The notes under the pieces are model-generated. The model made no database searches. It saw only the letters and a list, made by a program, of their open reading frames with translations, and had not been told where the DNA came from. Positions 1 through 10,126 of a stretch of DNA of 64,000 nt are shown piece after piece. The position numbers and the translations under genes are program-made. Within the stretch, counting starts at the first letter, position 1, and every line of letters starts with the position of its first letter. The DNA is from Sceloporus undulatus (taxonomy: Eukaryota > Chordata > Lepidosauria > Squamata > Phrynosomatidae), in the NCBI RefSeq assembly GCF_019175285.1, contig NC_056528.1, positions 49,599,926 to 49,663,925 on the forward strand. Reading direction: 5' to 3'.

Positions 1-720
1 CTAGGATGCGTGTCTGACTATGCCTGGCTTCTCCTTTCCACTGTATTACAAACTCCAGGAGAACATGGTCACTTCCACCTAATGATCCCACCACTTGCAC
101 CCCATTAACCAAGTCATCCTTGTTGGTTAGGATCAGATCTAAAATAGCTGACCCCCTTGTTGCCTCTTCCACCTTTTGGACCATGAAATTGTCTTCCAGG
201 CAAGTGAGGAATTTGCTAGGCCTTGAGGATTTTGATGAGTTTGACTTCCAACAAATATCAGGATAGTTGAAGTCGCCCATCACTACTAGATCTCTCTTTT
301 CTGACTGTGTGGTCATCTGTTCTAGAAAGATATCATCCAATTCCTCAGTCTGACTTGGGGGTCTGTAGTAGACTCCCACCATAACATCCCTGTTGTTTCC
401 CTGCCCTTTGATTCTTATCCAGATGCTCTCCACCTGGCTTCCATGATTGATGTCCAGGATCTCTTCACTGGTGTAAATATCTCTGACATATAGTGCTATT
501 CCTCCTCCTTTCCTGTTTGGCCTATTTCTCTTAATAAGGTTATACCCCTCTATTTCCACATTCCAATCATGAGACTCATCCCACCAGGTTTCAGTGATGC
601 CTATTATGTCATATTTGCTTTGTTGTACTAGGAGTTCGAGTTCATCTTGCTTATTTCCCATGCTCTGTGCATTAGTGTAGAGACATCGCAGACCATAGTT
701 CCCTTTTACTTGCTGCCTGT
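1..720 (-). CDS. CR1 LINE ORF2, N-terminal endonuclease part (partial)
   Basis: Translation of the minus strand from about 720 to the left edge is open throughout and gives an AP-endonuclease-like domain. Near its start it reads LRCLYTNAQSMGNKQDELE. Further on come GITETWWDE (catalytic Glu), GGGIALYVR, VGVYYRPP, VVMGDFNYPDICW (Asp/Asn) and GGSDHVLLEF (the Ser-Asp-His end of the domain). This is the order in CR1 ORF2. The reverse transcriptase should follow to the left, outside the window. The exact start codon is uncertain. Confidence 0.9.
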
Positions 721-843
721 GCAAGTTTTTTTGCCTCCCACTGTTGGGTCCTTGCACTTTTTTTCTTGTTTCCTCTATGTCAGTTTGACTATTTTCGCCA
801 TCCCTTTCGCCTTCCTTAATATTGTCTCCCTTCCCCTCGGAAC

Positions 844-1770
844 TCAGTTTAAAGCTCTCCTGATCAAGTTCTTGAGACTGTTGGCAAAAACATTTCTTCC
901 AACTGGCGTGAGATGCAACCCGTCTGTTGCAAGAAGTCCCTCCTCATGGAACCGCAGCCCATGATCAAAGAATCCAAACCTTTCTCGGCGGCACCATCTG
1001 CGAAGCCAGTTGTTCACATCCGCTATTTTCCTCTCCCTTCCTGGACCATGCCCTTCAACTGGCAGAAGAGACGAGATGACAACCTGTACATCCATTCCTT
1101 TCAGCTTCCTACCAAGCGCCTCGTAATCCCTTTTGATGTTCTGAAGGCTGTGTCTTGCAGTATCATTAGTTCCCACGTGGACCAAAAGGAAGGGGTATTG
1201 GTCAGTAGGCTTGACCAGTCTTGTCAGCCTCTCTGTCACATCACGGATCTTTGCACCTGGAAGACAACACACCTCTCGAGACATCTTGTCAGGCCTACAT
1301 ATCACTGCTTCTGTACCCCTCAGCAAGGAGTCCCCCACTACGACCACACGCCTCTTCCGAGGCTTAGCAGCGACTGTTCCCTCGGGTGGGACTCTCAGGC
1401 TCCCCTGCTCTGTCCCTGAAGTCTGTCCATGCTGCTCTTCTTCATCCTCCTTGATAAGGGAAAGAGCTTCGAATCGATTCTCTAGCTGCAAGCTCCCCGA
1501 ACAATTCCTTCTTGGCTTACTTCTCTTTGTGACATTCCTCCAGCTGTCTGTCTCCTGTGTATGGCAAGTGACCTCTTCCACCCCAGCATCTTCCTCTGCA
1601 TGGTACTCATCCAAGATGGTTAGTTCTATTGTGTCCAGGAAATCCTCTTGTTCCCTAATATGCTGAAGTGTAGCTACTCTTGACTCCAGCTGCTGCACTT
1701 TCTCCTCCAAGAGTGCTACCAATATGAGATACAGAGTCCTGTGAATGAGATACAGAGTCCTGTATCTCAT
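844..1770 (-). CDS. CR1 LINE ORF1 protein with SGNH esterase domain
   Basis: This frame of 308 codons begins with a leucine- and glutamine-rich probable coiled coil (residues about 18-45), followed by an acidic and basic linker. An SGNH/GDSL-type esterase domain fills the second half. Visible blocks are VVVVGDSLLRG (nucleophile Ser), LVHVGTNDT (Asn block) and DGLHLTPVGRN (catalytic Asp-x-x-His). Esterase domains are known in ORF1 of vertebrate CR1 elements, where they are thought to help the ORF1 ribonucleoprotein. The ATG at 1770 lies in a short palindrome, so the native start may differ. This is a transposon gene, not a host gene. Confidence 0.92.
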   Translation of the reverse strand: MRYRTLYLIHRTLYLILVALLEEKVQQLESRVATLQHIREQEDFLDTIELTILDEYHAEEDAGVEEVTCHTQETDSWRNVTKRSKPRRNCSGSLQLENRFEALSLIKEDEEEQHGQTSGTEQGSLRVPPEGTVAAKPRKRRVVVVGDSLLRGTEAVICRPDKMSREVCCLPGAKIRDVTERLTRLVKPTDQYPFLLVHVGTNDTARHSLQNIKRDYEALGRKLKGMDVQVVISSLLPVEGHGPGRERKIADVNNWLRRWCRRERFGFFDHGLRFHEEGLLATDGLHLTPVGRNVFANSLKNLIRRALN

Positions 1771-1891
1771 TCACAGACCAGAGTATGGCTGGATTACAGG
1801 GGTTTCTTTTGCATGTTCCTTCATGTTGTCGGGCCTTAATCCAGGAAACAGACACAACGTAGGGAATATTCACATGTAAATATCTCAATGG

Positions 1892-2020
1892 CAGTGGTTC
1901 TCAGTCTTTGGTTCTCAGGATGTTTTGGACTTCAGCTCCCTGAATCCCAGAGCATTGGCCATACTGGCTGAGACTTCTGGGAGTTGAAGTCATAAACATC
2001 TGGAAGATCCAAAGCTGCAG
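1892..2020. mobile_element. Fold-back MITE, CAGTGGTTCTCA family (hAT-like)
   Basis: The left end is CAGTGGTTCTCAGTCTTTGG. Inside, two arms around GTTTTGGACTTCAGCTCC and GGGAGTTGAAGTC are inverted repeats of each other. The CAGTGGTTCTCA terminus resembles hAT (Charlie-like) ends. Other copies are at 36158-36292, 47674-47811, 50075-50210 and 52265-52393. Confidence 0.7.
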
Positions 2021-2163
2021 TGTCACACCCAACGACAAACCCCAGGATTCCCTGGGCAGTTCAAGTGGAATCATAATGCTTAAAATTGGGTAGCAAGGAA
2101 GGGCCCAAGGACTAGATATTGCTAATGGTTCTTGTGTGCTCTCTCTTTCCTCTCTCCTCAAAG

Positions 2164-2219
2164 CCAGCCTGCCAGCTACAACAACAGGCAGCCACCTCCA
2201 TTTGGCTACAACTCCACAG
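2164..2219 (+). CDS. FIP1L1: FIP1L1-like exon a (first visible)
   Basis: A pyrimidine-rich tract and CAAAG acceptor precede the exon; the donor is CCACAG|GTGAGC. It encodes QPASYNNRQPPPFGYNST. Its end phase fits the next exon, creating the junction codon GAT (Asp). It aligns with the human stretch around YDSRSARAFPYGN. Confidence 0.82.
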
Positions 2220-5200
2220 GTGAGCCCTGCAGAGGCACTGCTGCATCTGGGCGGAACGGTCTGCCATCTTGTGTTACCCGTTGGAGACCCCATGGGTTGG
2301 CCGTTCCTCCTTTGGGTGGGCAGCCCCGGACTGTTCCCTGACCCTGCAAATGTTGCCTTTTCTTGGGAATGACCTGTTGCTGTTAAAACCTGCTTGCGGC
2401 AGAAAACTGAGGGTGAGCAGGGCTGCTCAGAAGTGCCCTTGCGTGCCATGGCACCATATCTACGCCAGGGATGCTTGCACTGGGGATGCTTCAAGCATGG
2501 GAGGGATGTTTGGGCTGGCAACCACAGTCCCTTGACTTTGTGTCTTCCATCCCCTCTGTCAGAGTTGTTGCAATTCTGCTGAAATTCTTCCTCAACCCCG
2601 GTCCCTCTCTCTTTTCTCCTTCTCCCATCCCACCATTCCCCCTTGATCTCTGCTTCCTTAACATGCCCCCAAACTCACTTGCACATCCCCAGACGCCATC
2701 ACGCACCTTCTCACAGGTTGACTTTAATGCTGGTGATGTTTCGAAAGTTTTGGGATTTTATTTTATTTCTTTGCAGGGTTGATGGAGTAGGTTTTTGGGA
2801 GTGTTTGCAAGGTGGGACGGGGCACAGCCTCATATTTTATGTTGCACATACAATCCTTGAGTTTACTGAGTGGGGGAGAGAGACACTTGCTTTGAGCGAA
2901 CAGGAAGCTGACAGACTTCCAGTGGATGGGTGGGAAAGGCAAGGTTTCCTGAGAGAGGACAATATGGCCATTTTAACCTGAGAGGGACTGAAAAAGAGGC
3001 CATCGTCAATGTTGTCAGCCCTTCCTCAGTTAGAGAGGAGCCTTGTCTTATGGATTATCTCCTTTGAAAAACGTTATGTATTGCTTCAATGCCATATCAC
3101 TCTCCTTCTGTTTACCTTCTTTTGTACGGAATAAAAAAAATGTACTTTTTTTGGTAAAATCAGATATTCTGGGTTGTTTGCATTAACAACATAAGAAACA
3201 AATTGAATTCTGCAAAATAGGGAAAGTTTCGTTATAGCTGCAAGATCACCTGCTAGTGGTCATCCAGGAGTGTGCTGAGCTAGGATGTGTAGTAGGACCA
3301 TCATGATATAAAACAAGGAGCCTTGGGGTCTCATGAGGTTTCCACAGCTGTTCTTGCAGGCATTTAATTTATCCCTACTGTGTAGATCAGACTTCTTCTA
3401 GCCCCCCAAAAAGAGGTGCATTCACCTCTACTATAAACCTCTAGAAATGGCAATTCCCCTTTTAGTCAGTTGCAGGCCACCCCATTCTATGCTCAGATAC
3501 TGACCATAATTCTACATGTTCTACTTAGTTCTATAACTACTTTTATTGCATAACAGTGTCATGGCTCAACCCTCCATCCTGATTTACCAGTCAACAGTTG
3601 ATGCGAGCAACACATGTCTCTTCTCCTGTGGACTGGGACATTGCAGACTGGCATTTCCACCACCATTCCTCCCAAAAGCTATTTCCAATGTGAGAGTCAA
3701 AAGCAGGATCCATATTGCAGTTCCTCCTTGCGCTAGGGATCACTTTCAGAAGAGTGATGGAAATGTCCATTTGCCACATCCTGAAAGACAAGAGAGCAAA
3801 CCCCTGTTGCTTGCAGTAGCTGGTGCCTGGTAATTCAGGACTGGTGGACTATTGCAACCTTATGTATTCCCTACACTTTTGAATACATAACCATAACCAT
3901 ACAAACCAGGTAAAAATGTGCAACTCTAGATTATGATCTGTATCTGTGCTCATGAATTCCAGCCAACTAGAAGTGTACTTCTGGACACTTCTGGTTTTGT
4001 TTTTGATGTCTGGCAGTGCATATGGACCTCAGAGGTTCCTTGGAAACAAAAACGGGACCACAGAATTGCCCTGGTTGCCCACCCCAATTCTAAATACACA
4101 TCACCAGGACAAACTAATAGGATGCAGAAGTGGAACAGCAGAGACTAGAACTGTGTTGGGGAGATCAGTTATGTTTCTAAAATGGAAGGACACTCGGTGA
4201 TGAATGCAGATGCTGTTGGCACACTAACCGTGTAGCTTCTTAACAGAAGCTTTTTTGGGACAGGTAACTTTGAAGATGATGGTGGTTTGGCTATTTGTTG
4301 TTTATTTAATACATTTAGCCTCCCTTTTTCCCAGACCTGGGACTCAAAGGCACTGCACAACAAAATTAAATTAAGTACAGATGAATTCAGATAAATTATG
4401 TTAAAACAGAGCTGAACAATTTATAGTATTGAAAACCTACTGAATTACCCCCCTCCCCCCAAAAATTTAAAACATTAATGGAACTTTACTGGAAGAAAGA
4501 ACAGAGAAAGGGAGGAGGAGTGTAGCCGGGTTTGGAAAGGGAGCAACCACCAAGAAGGCCCTTTCATGGATCTTCCTGTCTCTGGACATGATGGCAGGAC
4601 TGATCTATAAGTTGTATAGGAGAATATGGTCCTTCAGATAGCCTGGACCCAAGTAATATACCATTGAATTCTTCATTTGATTTTGGGAAATGTCCATTCC
4701 AAGACTTCCTAATCTGGCATCAACCAAGACTCACAGCTGCCTTGACACCCATGGCATTGTGACACATTATATCTGACTCAGTATTTTGTAGGCTGAGATC
4801 TTCTGCTGGGTAGAAGAAGAGTGCTCAAATGATGAAGGGATTACCATAATGAGGGGCTAGAGTTGCACAAGTTGGGCTGCCATGACACACCATCCGGGTC
4901 AAGTGTTTGTCACGGATTCCGTTGTGTTGTCGGGGAACAGGGCATGCGCCAGCTCCCATATTACGTCCGAGGCACATCACAAAAGGCTCTGTTCCTTCTC
5001 TACAGATTCAGGTTTTATCAGCTACCCTCCTATTTCTACATCTCACACACCGTGGGTGACTACGGTGGACAAGGGCTCCAGCGCTTCTGACAGTGGTCAC
5101 TGGGAGTACTCTAGCTCACGGCGGGAGAGGGAAAGAGACCGCGATCGGACACCCACCACCAGCGAATATAACAAGTGAGTGCTGGGGAGCTTGGGTCACA

Positions 5201-6182
5201 TTTCTGCCTCCTTCCGTTTGGAAAAGATGATGTCTTGAAGAAGAAAGCTTCCTGCTCCACAGAAGGCCCTCCGTGATTTTAAACCCCAATTTTTCAAGGA
5301 TATGACTCTTGAGTAACCTATTATCCACTTCTTTTCAAAGTCTTATCTCTACTAACTGTGCTTCCTTCTCTCCTTACAAGTGATGACGAGAGGTATCGTT
5401 ACTATAGCCGGGAGCGCAGTTATGATTTCGAGAGGGACTATCATAGGAGTAGAGATCGCAGCCGCGAGAGAGAAGATCGCCACCGGGAGCGAAGGCACAG
5501 AGACAAAGAGGAGGGCAGCAAACACAAATCATCACGGCGGTAAGACTTTCCCACCATCAGCGAGGGTCCAATACCTTACTTATCAACAGTATGTATGAAA
5601 AGGATCCTAGTAGACCATGAGTCAACAGTGCGTTGATGTGGCCTATGAGGAATGGGTTAAAGTGCTGGGTAAATCTAGCTTGGAGAAGACCAGATTGAGA
5701 GGTGAAATACCTGAAGAGATATGTATATAGAATATGGAGCAGGCTTGTTTTCTGCTGCACCAGAGACTAGAACATAAACCAGTGGGTTCAAATTACAAGA
5801 AAAGAGAGTCCACTTAGACATTAGGACGAACTTCTTGACTGTAAGAGCTGTTCAATAGTGGGACAGACTGCTCTGAAGCAGGTCTTTAAACAGAGGCTGC
5901 ATGGTCATCTCTCAGGAATGCTTTAGTTGTATTGAAGCCTTCACAAGGTGGAACAATAGTTGCAGGAAGGCCAAGGCAGGTGAGTCTTCTATTAGCTTTT
6001 CGCTCAAGGGGGAAAAATAACTTTTTGTTTTGTTCTTACCCAATTTCAGTAAGCAGCATGAAAACGAAGAAGGAGAAAGCCACCGGCGTCACAAGCACAA
6101 AAAGAACAAGCGGAGTAAGGAAGAGAAGGAGACGAACGAGGATGGTGTCGCAGAGGGAAATGGACAGGACTCCAAGGAGTAG
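2164..6182 (+). CDS. FIP1L1: FIP1L1-like pre-mRNA 3'-end-processing factor, C-terminal part
   Basis: Four coding exons (2164-2219, 5006-5174, 5381-5539, 6050-6182) join in frame to give the last 171 residues of a FIP1-family protein. FIP1 is a CPSF subunit that binds poly(A) polymerase and U-rich RNA and helps choose nuclear poly(A) sites. The part seen is the C-terminal region after the Pro-rich stretch. It begins ASYNNRQPPPFGYNSTDSGF, then has an Arg/Glu/Asp-rich run (SSRRERERDRDR), DDERYRYYSRERSYDF, EDRHRERRHRDKEE and the basic tail GESHRRHKHKKNKRSKEEKE. Order matches human FIP1L1 (DEERYRY, RHRERRHREKEE, DSHRRHKHKKSKRSKE). Several segments are clearly diverged, and the last residues are unlike human. 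It may be a FIP1L1 paralogue rather than the orthologue. N-terminal exons lie left of the window. Confidence 0.9.
2220..5005 (+). other. FIP1L1-like intron
   Basis: This intron holds no recognisable gene. A short LINE-type 3' fragment lies near 4290-4370 (wording of the kind TTTATTTAATACATTTAGCC then CCAGACCTGGGACTCAAAGG). The rest is unassigned AT-rich sequence. Confidence 0.6.
5006..5174 (+). CDS. FIP1L1: FIP1L1-like exon b
   Basis: The acceptor is TTCTCTACAG|ATTC and the donor AACAA|GTGAGT. It encodes SGFISYPPISTSHTPWVTTV through RRERERDRDRTPTTSEYN, the start of the charged Arg/Asp/Glu region. The final split codon joins the next exon to give Asn. Confidence 0.9.
5381..5539 (+). CDS. FIP1L1: FIP1L1-like exon c
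   Basis: The acceptor is CTCCTTACAAG|TGAT and the donor CGGCG|GTAAGA. It encodes DDERYRYYSRERSYDFERDY, then HRSRDRSREREDRHRERRHR and DKEEGSKHKSSR, a highly charged stretch diagnostic of FIP1L1. Confidence 0.93.
5755..5945 (+). mobile_element. CR1 LINE 3' fragment
   Basis: The stretch running from AGAGTCCACTTAGACATTAG through GAACTTCTTGACTGTAAGAG to AAACAGAGGCTGCATGGTCA is the CR1 ORF2 C-terminus and 3' end. It is 5'-truncated and lies in the last FIP1L1-like intron. Confidence 0.8.
6050..6182 (+). CDS. FIP1L1: FIP1L1-like last coding exon
   Basis: The acceptor is CCAATTTCAG|TAAG. Only this frame continues the protein: KQHENEEGESHRRHKHKKNK, then RSKEEKETNEDGVAEGNGQD and SKE before the TAG stop at 6180-6182. 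The basic RRHKHKK tail matches FIP1L1; the acidic end is divergent. Confidence 0.93.
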
Positions 6183-7230
6183 CCAATCTGTGTTCCAAAA
6201 ACAGTCGAGGCACCTATCCAGCCAGGGAGCCCACCTCCTGTATTTTCTGAGGGACTTCATATTTTCTGAGAAAATGGCTGAGACGGCGGGAGCCTGGATG
6301 CCCAACATGAGAAGCCAGACCAGACTTGCAGTTAAGACTCTTTGGAAAGAAGAGGGGGGAAATTGGACAGCAAACAAAGCACCGAAAACTGTTCCACATG
6401 CAGGTAAACTCCGTTGTGTCAGATCCTATGGCTTCTGATGGGAGACAGCTCGAGCAACGAATGCATTTAGAGTCTAGGACAATATTTGGCAATTGACAGT
6501 TATTTTGAAGACGTAGGACAGGAAGTGCACTGTGGAGAAACGTTAGGACCTCCTGGCAGCCAGCTCCTAAGCTAGTCCCATTTTTCCCCCCTTGTTCATT
6601 TCTTGTCAATGTGAAAATCCACTTTGCTCAAAGAAAGTATGGTGGAAAAGGAGGACTTACCATGGACACACCACCGACTGACAGGTTTATACGAGAGGCA
6701 GATTTGTACCCAGGCAAGTTGGACCTGGCAAGTGTTCCACAGGCTTCCTTATGAACTCAACATGAACACCATCTTGGAAAGCTTGCCTTAAGTAGTTTAG
6801 TACAAACTACTTACTGTAGCTGCCAAAAGCCTCCTCCTCTTTCAGTCCTTTGAGGATAAAGGTCCTAAGTCACTGATACACACTTTTTGTAGCTCTTAAA
6901 ACACTAAGTGTAGCCATATTCTATGTTGTTTTTGGTTTCCTTCGAAAAGAACAAGAACACATCATCAGATCCTAAACTTTGCGCACATCCCTTCTTTTTA
7001 AATTATCTTCCACCCGCAGGAAATATTTAAAAACACTTCCAAAATTTGTTTTGAACTTTATACTTTTTTGTTTTGTTTTGTTTGTATTGTAGTCAGGCAA
7101 GTTTGAGTGTTTGTATGAAATCAATGACTTTGGAAACTTGAGCCAGTATGCCATTGAATGTTGGTTGTATGCTATGAGTGGGTCAGTAACCGGAAAAAGT
7201 GGGAAATAAAGCAATTCTTTTTTTCAAAAC
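6183..7230 (+). other. FIP1L1-like 3'UTR
   Basis: About 1 kb of sequence follows the stop and ends at a canonical AATAAA hexamer (7205-7210) with a T-rich stretch just downstream. This suits the mRNA 3' end of the plus-strand gene. Confidence 0.7.
7205..7210 (+). terminator. Poly(A) signal AATAAA for the FIP1L1-like gene
   Basis: AATAAA is followed about 10-20 bases later by a TTCTTTTTTTC tract. It is the first strong signal after the stop codon; cleavage is expected near 7225. Confidence 0.65.
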
Positions 7231-9990
7231 ATGGTTTTCTTTCTGGCCTTGGAAGACGCCAAGCACTTATGCCAAAATACCCTTGAACATACATAGTATT
7301 TTTTTTTTAAATGAGGGTCTTTAAAAGGTTAGAATATCCTCAGTAAGATCACTGCTGACAAACTCACCTCCATGGACATTTAACACAAGCAATTTCCAGA
7401 GCGAAGTAGGAGTAGTCCTGATACTTCGGGGTGTTTTTAATAGTGGGGAGGGGGGGAAATTAGATTCGGTCTGAGTGTAATGTGAACTCTTCCCTTGGAT
7501 CATTTTCATGGGTAAGTATGCATTTAGGCCTCCGTTTTCTTACCTTTGGTAGGTGAACTCCTCCGCTGTAGAATAAAAGGATGACTCCAGAGATTAAAAA
7601 GGAAATCATGCAGCACTCCAGAACTACAACTGCCTAAAGCAGCATAGACAACTGTGAGGACTGCTAGGAGTTGCAGTCCAATTACGTCTGGAAGGCTGCC
7701 CCTGCCATAAACGTCCCCAAGTAAATCTACAGCGCTATATAAATAAAGCATAATAATAATAATAATAAGTTGGAAAGAAGCTGCAGTCTAAACAAAGAAA
7801 CCCCAACAGTTTTGATAGCTTCAGAATAATTTATAAAGGCATCAAAACAATGACAAGTCTCTTAACAAGGTTCTACAAATTCTTTGGTGCAAAGCATTAT
7901 AGTAGCCATGAGACTTCCTAGTGATTGTTGAAGGCACCTTGAAATATCACAACGCAGTGAAATGGTGCTGCTCAGGGCAGCACAACCCCTTCATTTGATT
8001 CACTTGCTAGAGCTATTACAGAAGCCACAGATCTCACGTCCGCAGCCAGTAAAAATTATTCTTATAGATGCATCAGATAGCTGTCCTTTAAAACCACATT
8101 TAAAATTAAGTGTTAATCCTCAATTTTACACCCATTTCTATATGATGTGCATGTAGACATCACCCTTGCATAGCAGTCTTCCTTCCTCCTTCAGGTCAAG
8201 GTAGTCATGGAAGTGGCACTCACAACCACTGGACACACTAAAATCAGGCAGTGAAGCCTGCGCATGAGTAAGTGGCGACTTCTGATTTAGAATAATCAGC
8301 CCTCAAAGTCGTTTGTGGGGGTTTTGCACATTGATTCAATAGTCTGCACCATGTGAAAACTGACCACTGCTGACAGTTCACAAGCTGCAAATAAAGGGGA
8401 CCTTGGACTGACCCAGTGAATGTACAGCCAAATGCAATCCAGCCTATCTTTTGAGACCAGTCTAGAATTATGCCTACTTAGAAAAGACCAATACAACTTA
8501 CGATTGGAAGGAAGTTTACCATCCTAACAATTCCATTTCCCTTTCTCCGATTTCCATTAAGTGTTCAGCTGCATAGGATGGGAGCGAGATCCAATCTGGG
8601 TTTCCCTCCATAATTCAAAGTTGGGAGGAGGTAATGTTAAGCACAGGACAAATGGAGCTAAATCTTCCCCAGCCAACTGCCTTTCTCCTGACAATACTTG
8701 TTGAAAACTCATTCATTTCCTGTGGCATTCTCTAATCAGAACTTAGTCCAGAGAGGAAAATGTTAAAATGGATGGGAGGACCTGGCATCCCTCTCCTGAT
8801 CAGATATCTTGTGCTCTGAATTCTCTCCTTTTCCCATCCTTGCTCACTCTGATTTAAAGGGATTCAATAACAGGTCTAGTTCTGCATGCAGCCTTCCTGA
8901 CATAACATCGGCTCTGGCCCCAAGGCTCTTACCTGAAAGTCTTTTTGGAACTTTTGTTAGTCCTTGCATGCAGCCTCCACTGTCAACAAAGACACAAGGG
9001 CCATGCATTTGACTGCCTTCAAGTTCCAGAATTCCCCCTTATTGACATAAGATGCCAGTCCTCAGCAATTTGAGAGTTTATTTCTATCTCCTCTGCATTG
9101 ATTGACGAATGGTATGAAACACTACTGTCATCCTTAAATTTCAACTTATTAGAGAGAGGAGGAAATTGTGCAAATAACATGCCACACAACAGCCAAGACT
9201 GTAACAAGCAGAGACCTCCTAGTCACAGACCTCCATTTGGTACTGCATAAACAGAAAAGCCATTCTACTCCTTCTGCAACGCATTCACAACAGCGACAAA
9301 TTCTCAGTCCGAAGTGGCCCCAGACGGCTGTTGTAGGTTGTTAAATAATGTCATGCTCTCACATAATACAGCGCAAGCAATAAGAGGTATGCTGCACTTT
9401 CCCCAAACATTAAGCTTAAGAAAAATGAAAGCATGCATATTTGCAACTCATCTCCAAATAATGGGATTCTCATTCTACCAACCTGAAAAATGGCCAACAG
9501 CTGTTGGGGGACAGACCTTAGAAAGCAGTTTGTTGAATTTATTCGTCAATATCTTGAAAGCTACTGCCAAAATTAAAATATCTGCCAACATCATTGACTA
9601 CGTTAAGGGCCCTAACCTTAGATTTTGTTTACAATCATTTGAAGAGGGTTAAAATAGAGAGTTCAAGAGAAGTAGACTGTGGCTCAGAGTCGGCACGTTC
9701 ACCGTATGGATGGACCTGAGGAGGATGGGGCGGGAGGAATCACAAAATGGCAGAACGTGAAATGCTTACTGAAGTCTGGGTTTCATCTGCCAAAAGGTGG
9801 GTCCTGAATCGAATTCTATCAACAAACTAATGCTTGCTTTTTGATTAAGAACAGGGCTTCCAGTGAAGAACTTGAACACAGCTACTTGAAACCAGCTGTT
9901 CACTGTTTCCTTGGCTAGTTCATCACTTCAGGCCTTGAAACCTTGCACAGAAGTAGTTCCCAAATCAAACTCTGCATCAGAGGTTACAGC
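7231..9990 (-). other. Interval between convergent genes, including the LNX2-like 3'UTR
   Basis: No coding sequence was recognised. The LNX2-like 3'UTR must extend leftward from 9990. Candidate minus-strand AATAAA signals (TTTATT on plus) lie at 9538-9543 and 9077-9082. The two mRNAs therefore appear to end up to about 2 kb apart, tail to tail. Confidence 0.5.
7555..7770 (+). mobile_element. Interspersed repeat with GCGCTATATAAATAAAG tail
   Basis: A short repeat ends in AGCGCTATATAAATAAAGCA and an (ATA)n tail, a 3' end typical of vertebrate SINE/LINE copies. It contains the MITE-like phrases CAGAACTACAACTGCC and AGGAGTTGCAGTCC as inverted arms. The family was not assigned. Confidence 0.5.
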
Positions 9991-10126
9991 TTACACAAGG
10001 CTGCCAGGCCAGGACACAACCGTAAGAGTCACTTTATTCCGTTGCTCCTTCAGCATGGGAATCAGTTCACCGTTGCTCATTCCTACCGCCGACACTCCAT
10101 TTACTGCCACAATTTCATCCCCACAC
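9991..10126 (-). CDS. LNX2: LNX2-like last coding exon (PDZ4 end, stop)
   Basis: The acceptor is TTTCTTGACCAG|GTGT. It encodes [20 protein letters not shown] and the C-terminus [19 protein letters not shown]. The TAA stop is at 9991-9993. This ending is a hallmark of LNX2. Confidence 0.95.

Larger units (their letters stand above)
1..1790 (-). mobile_element. CR1 LINE: complete ORF1 and start of ORF2
   Basis: A CR1-family non-LTR retrotransposon lies in reverse orientation, probably inside an upstream intron of the FIP1L1-like gene. From right to left on the minus strand it shows ORF1 (844-1770) and the apurinic endonuclease part of ORF2, which runs off the left edge. The visible reading frames have no stop, so the copy looks young. 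The 5' end is ill-defined near 1790, where a short palindrome repeats GAGATACAGAGTCCTG. Reverse transcriptase and the 3' end lie outside the window. Confidence 0.93.
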
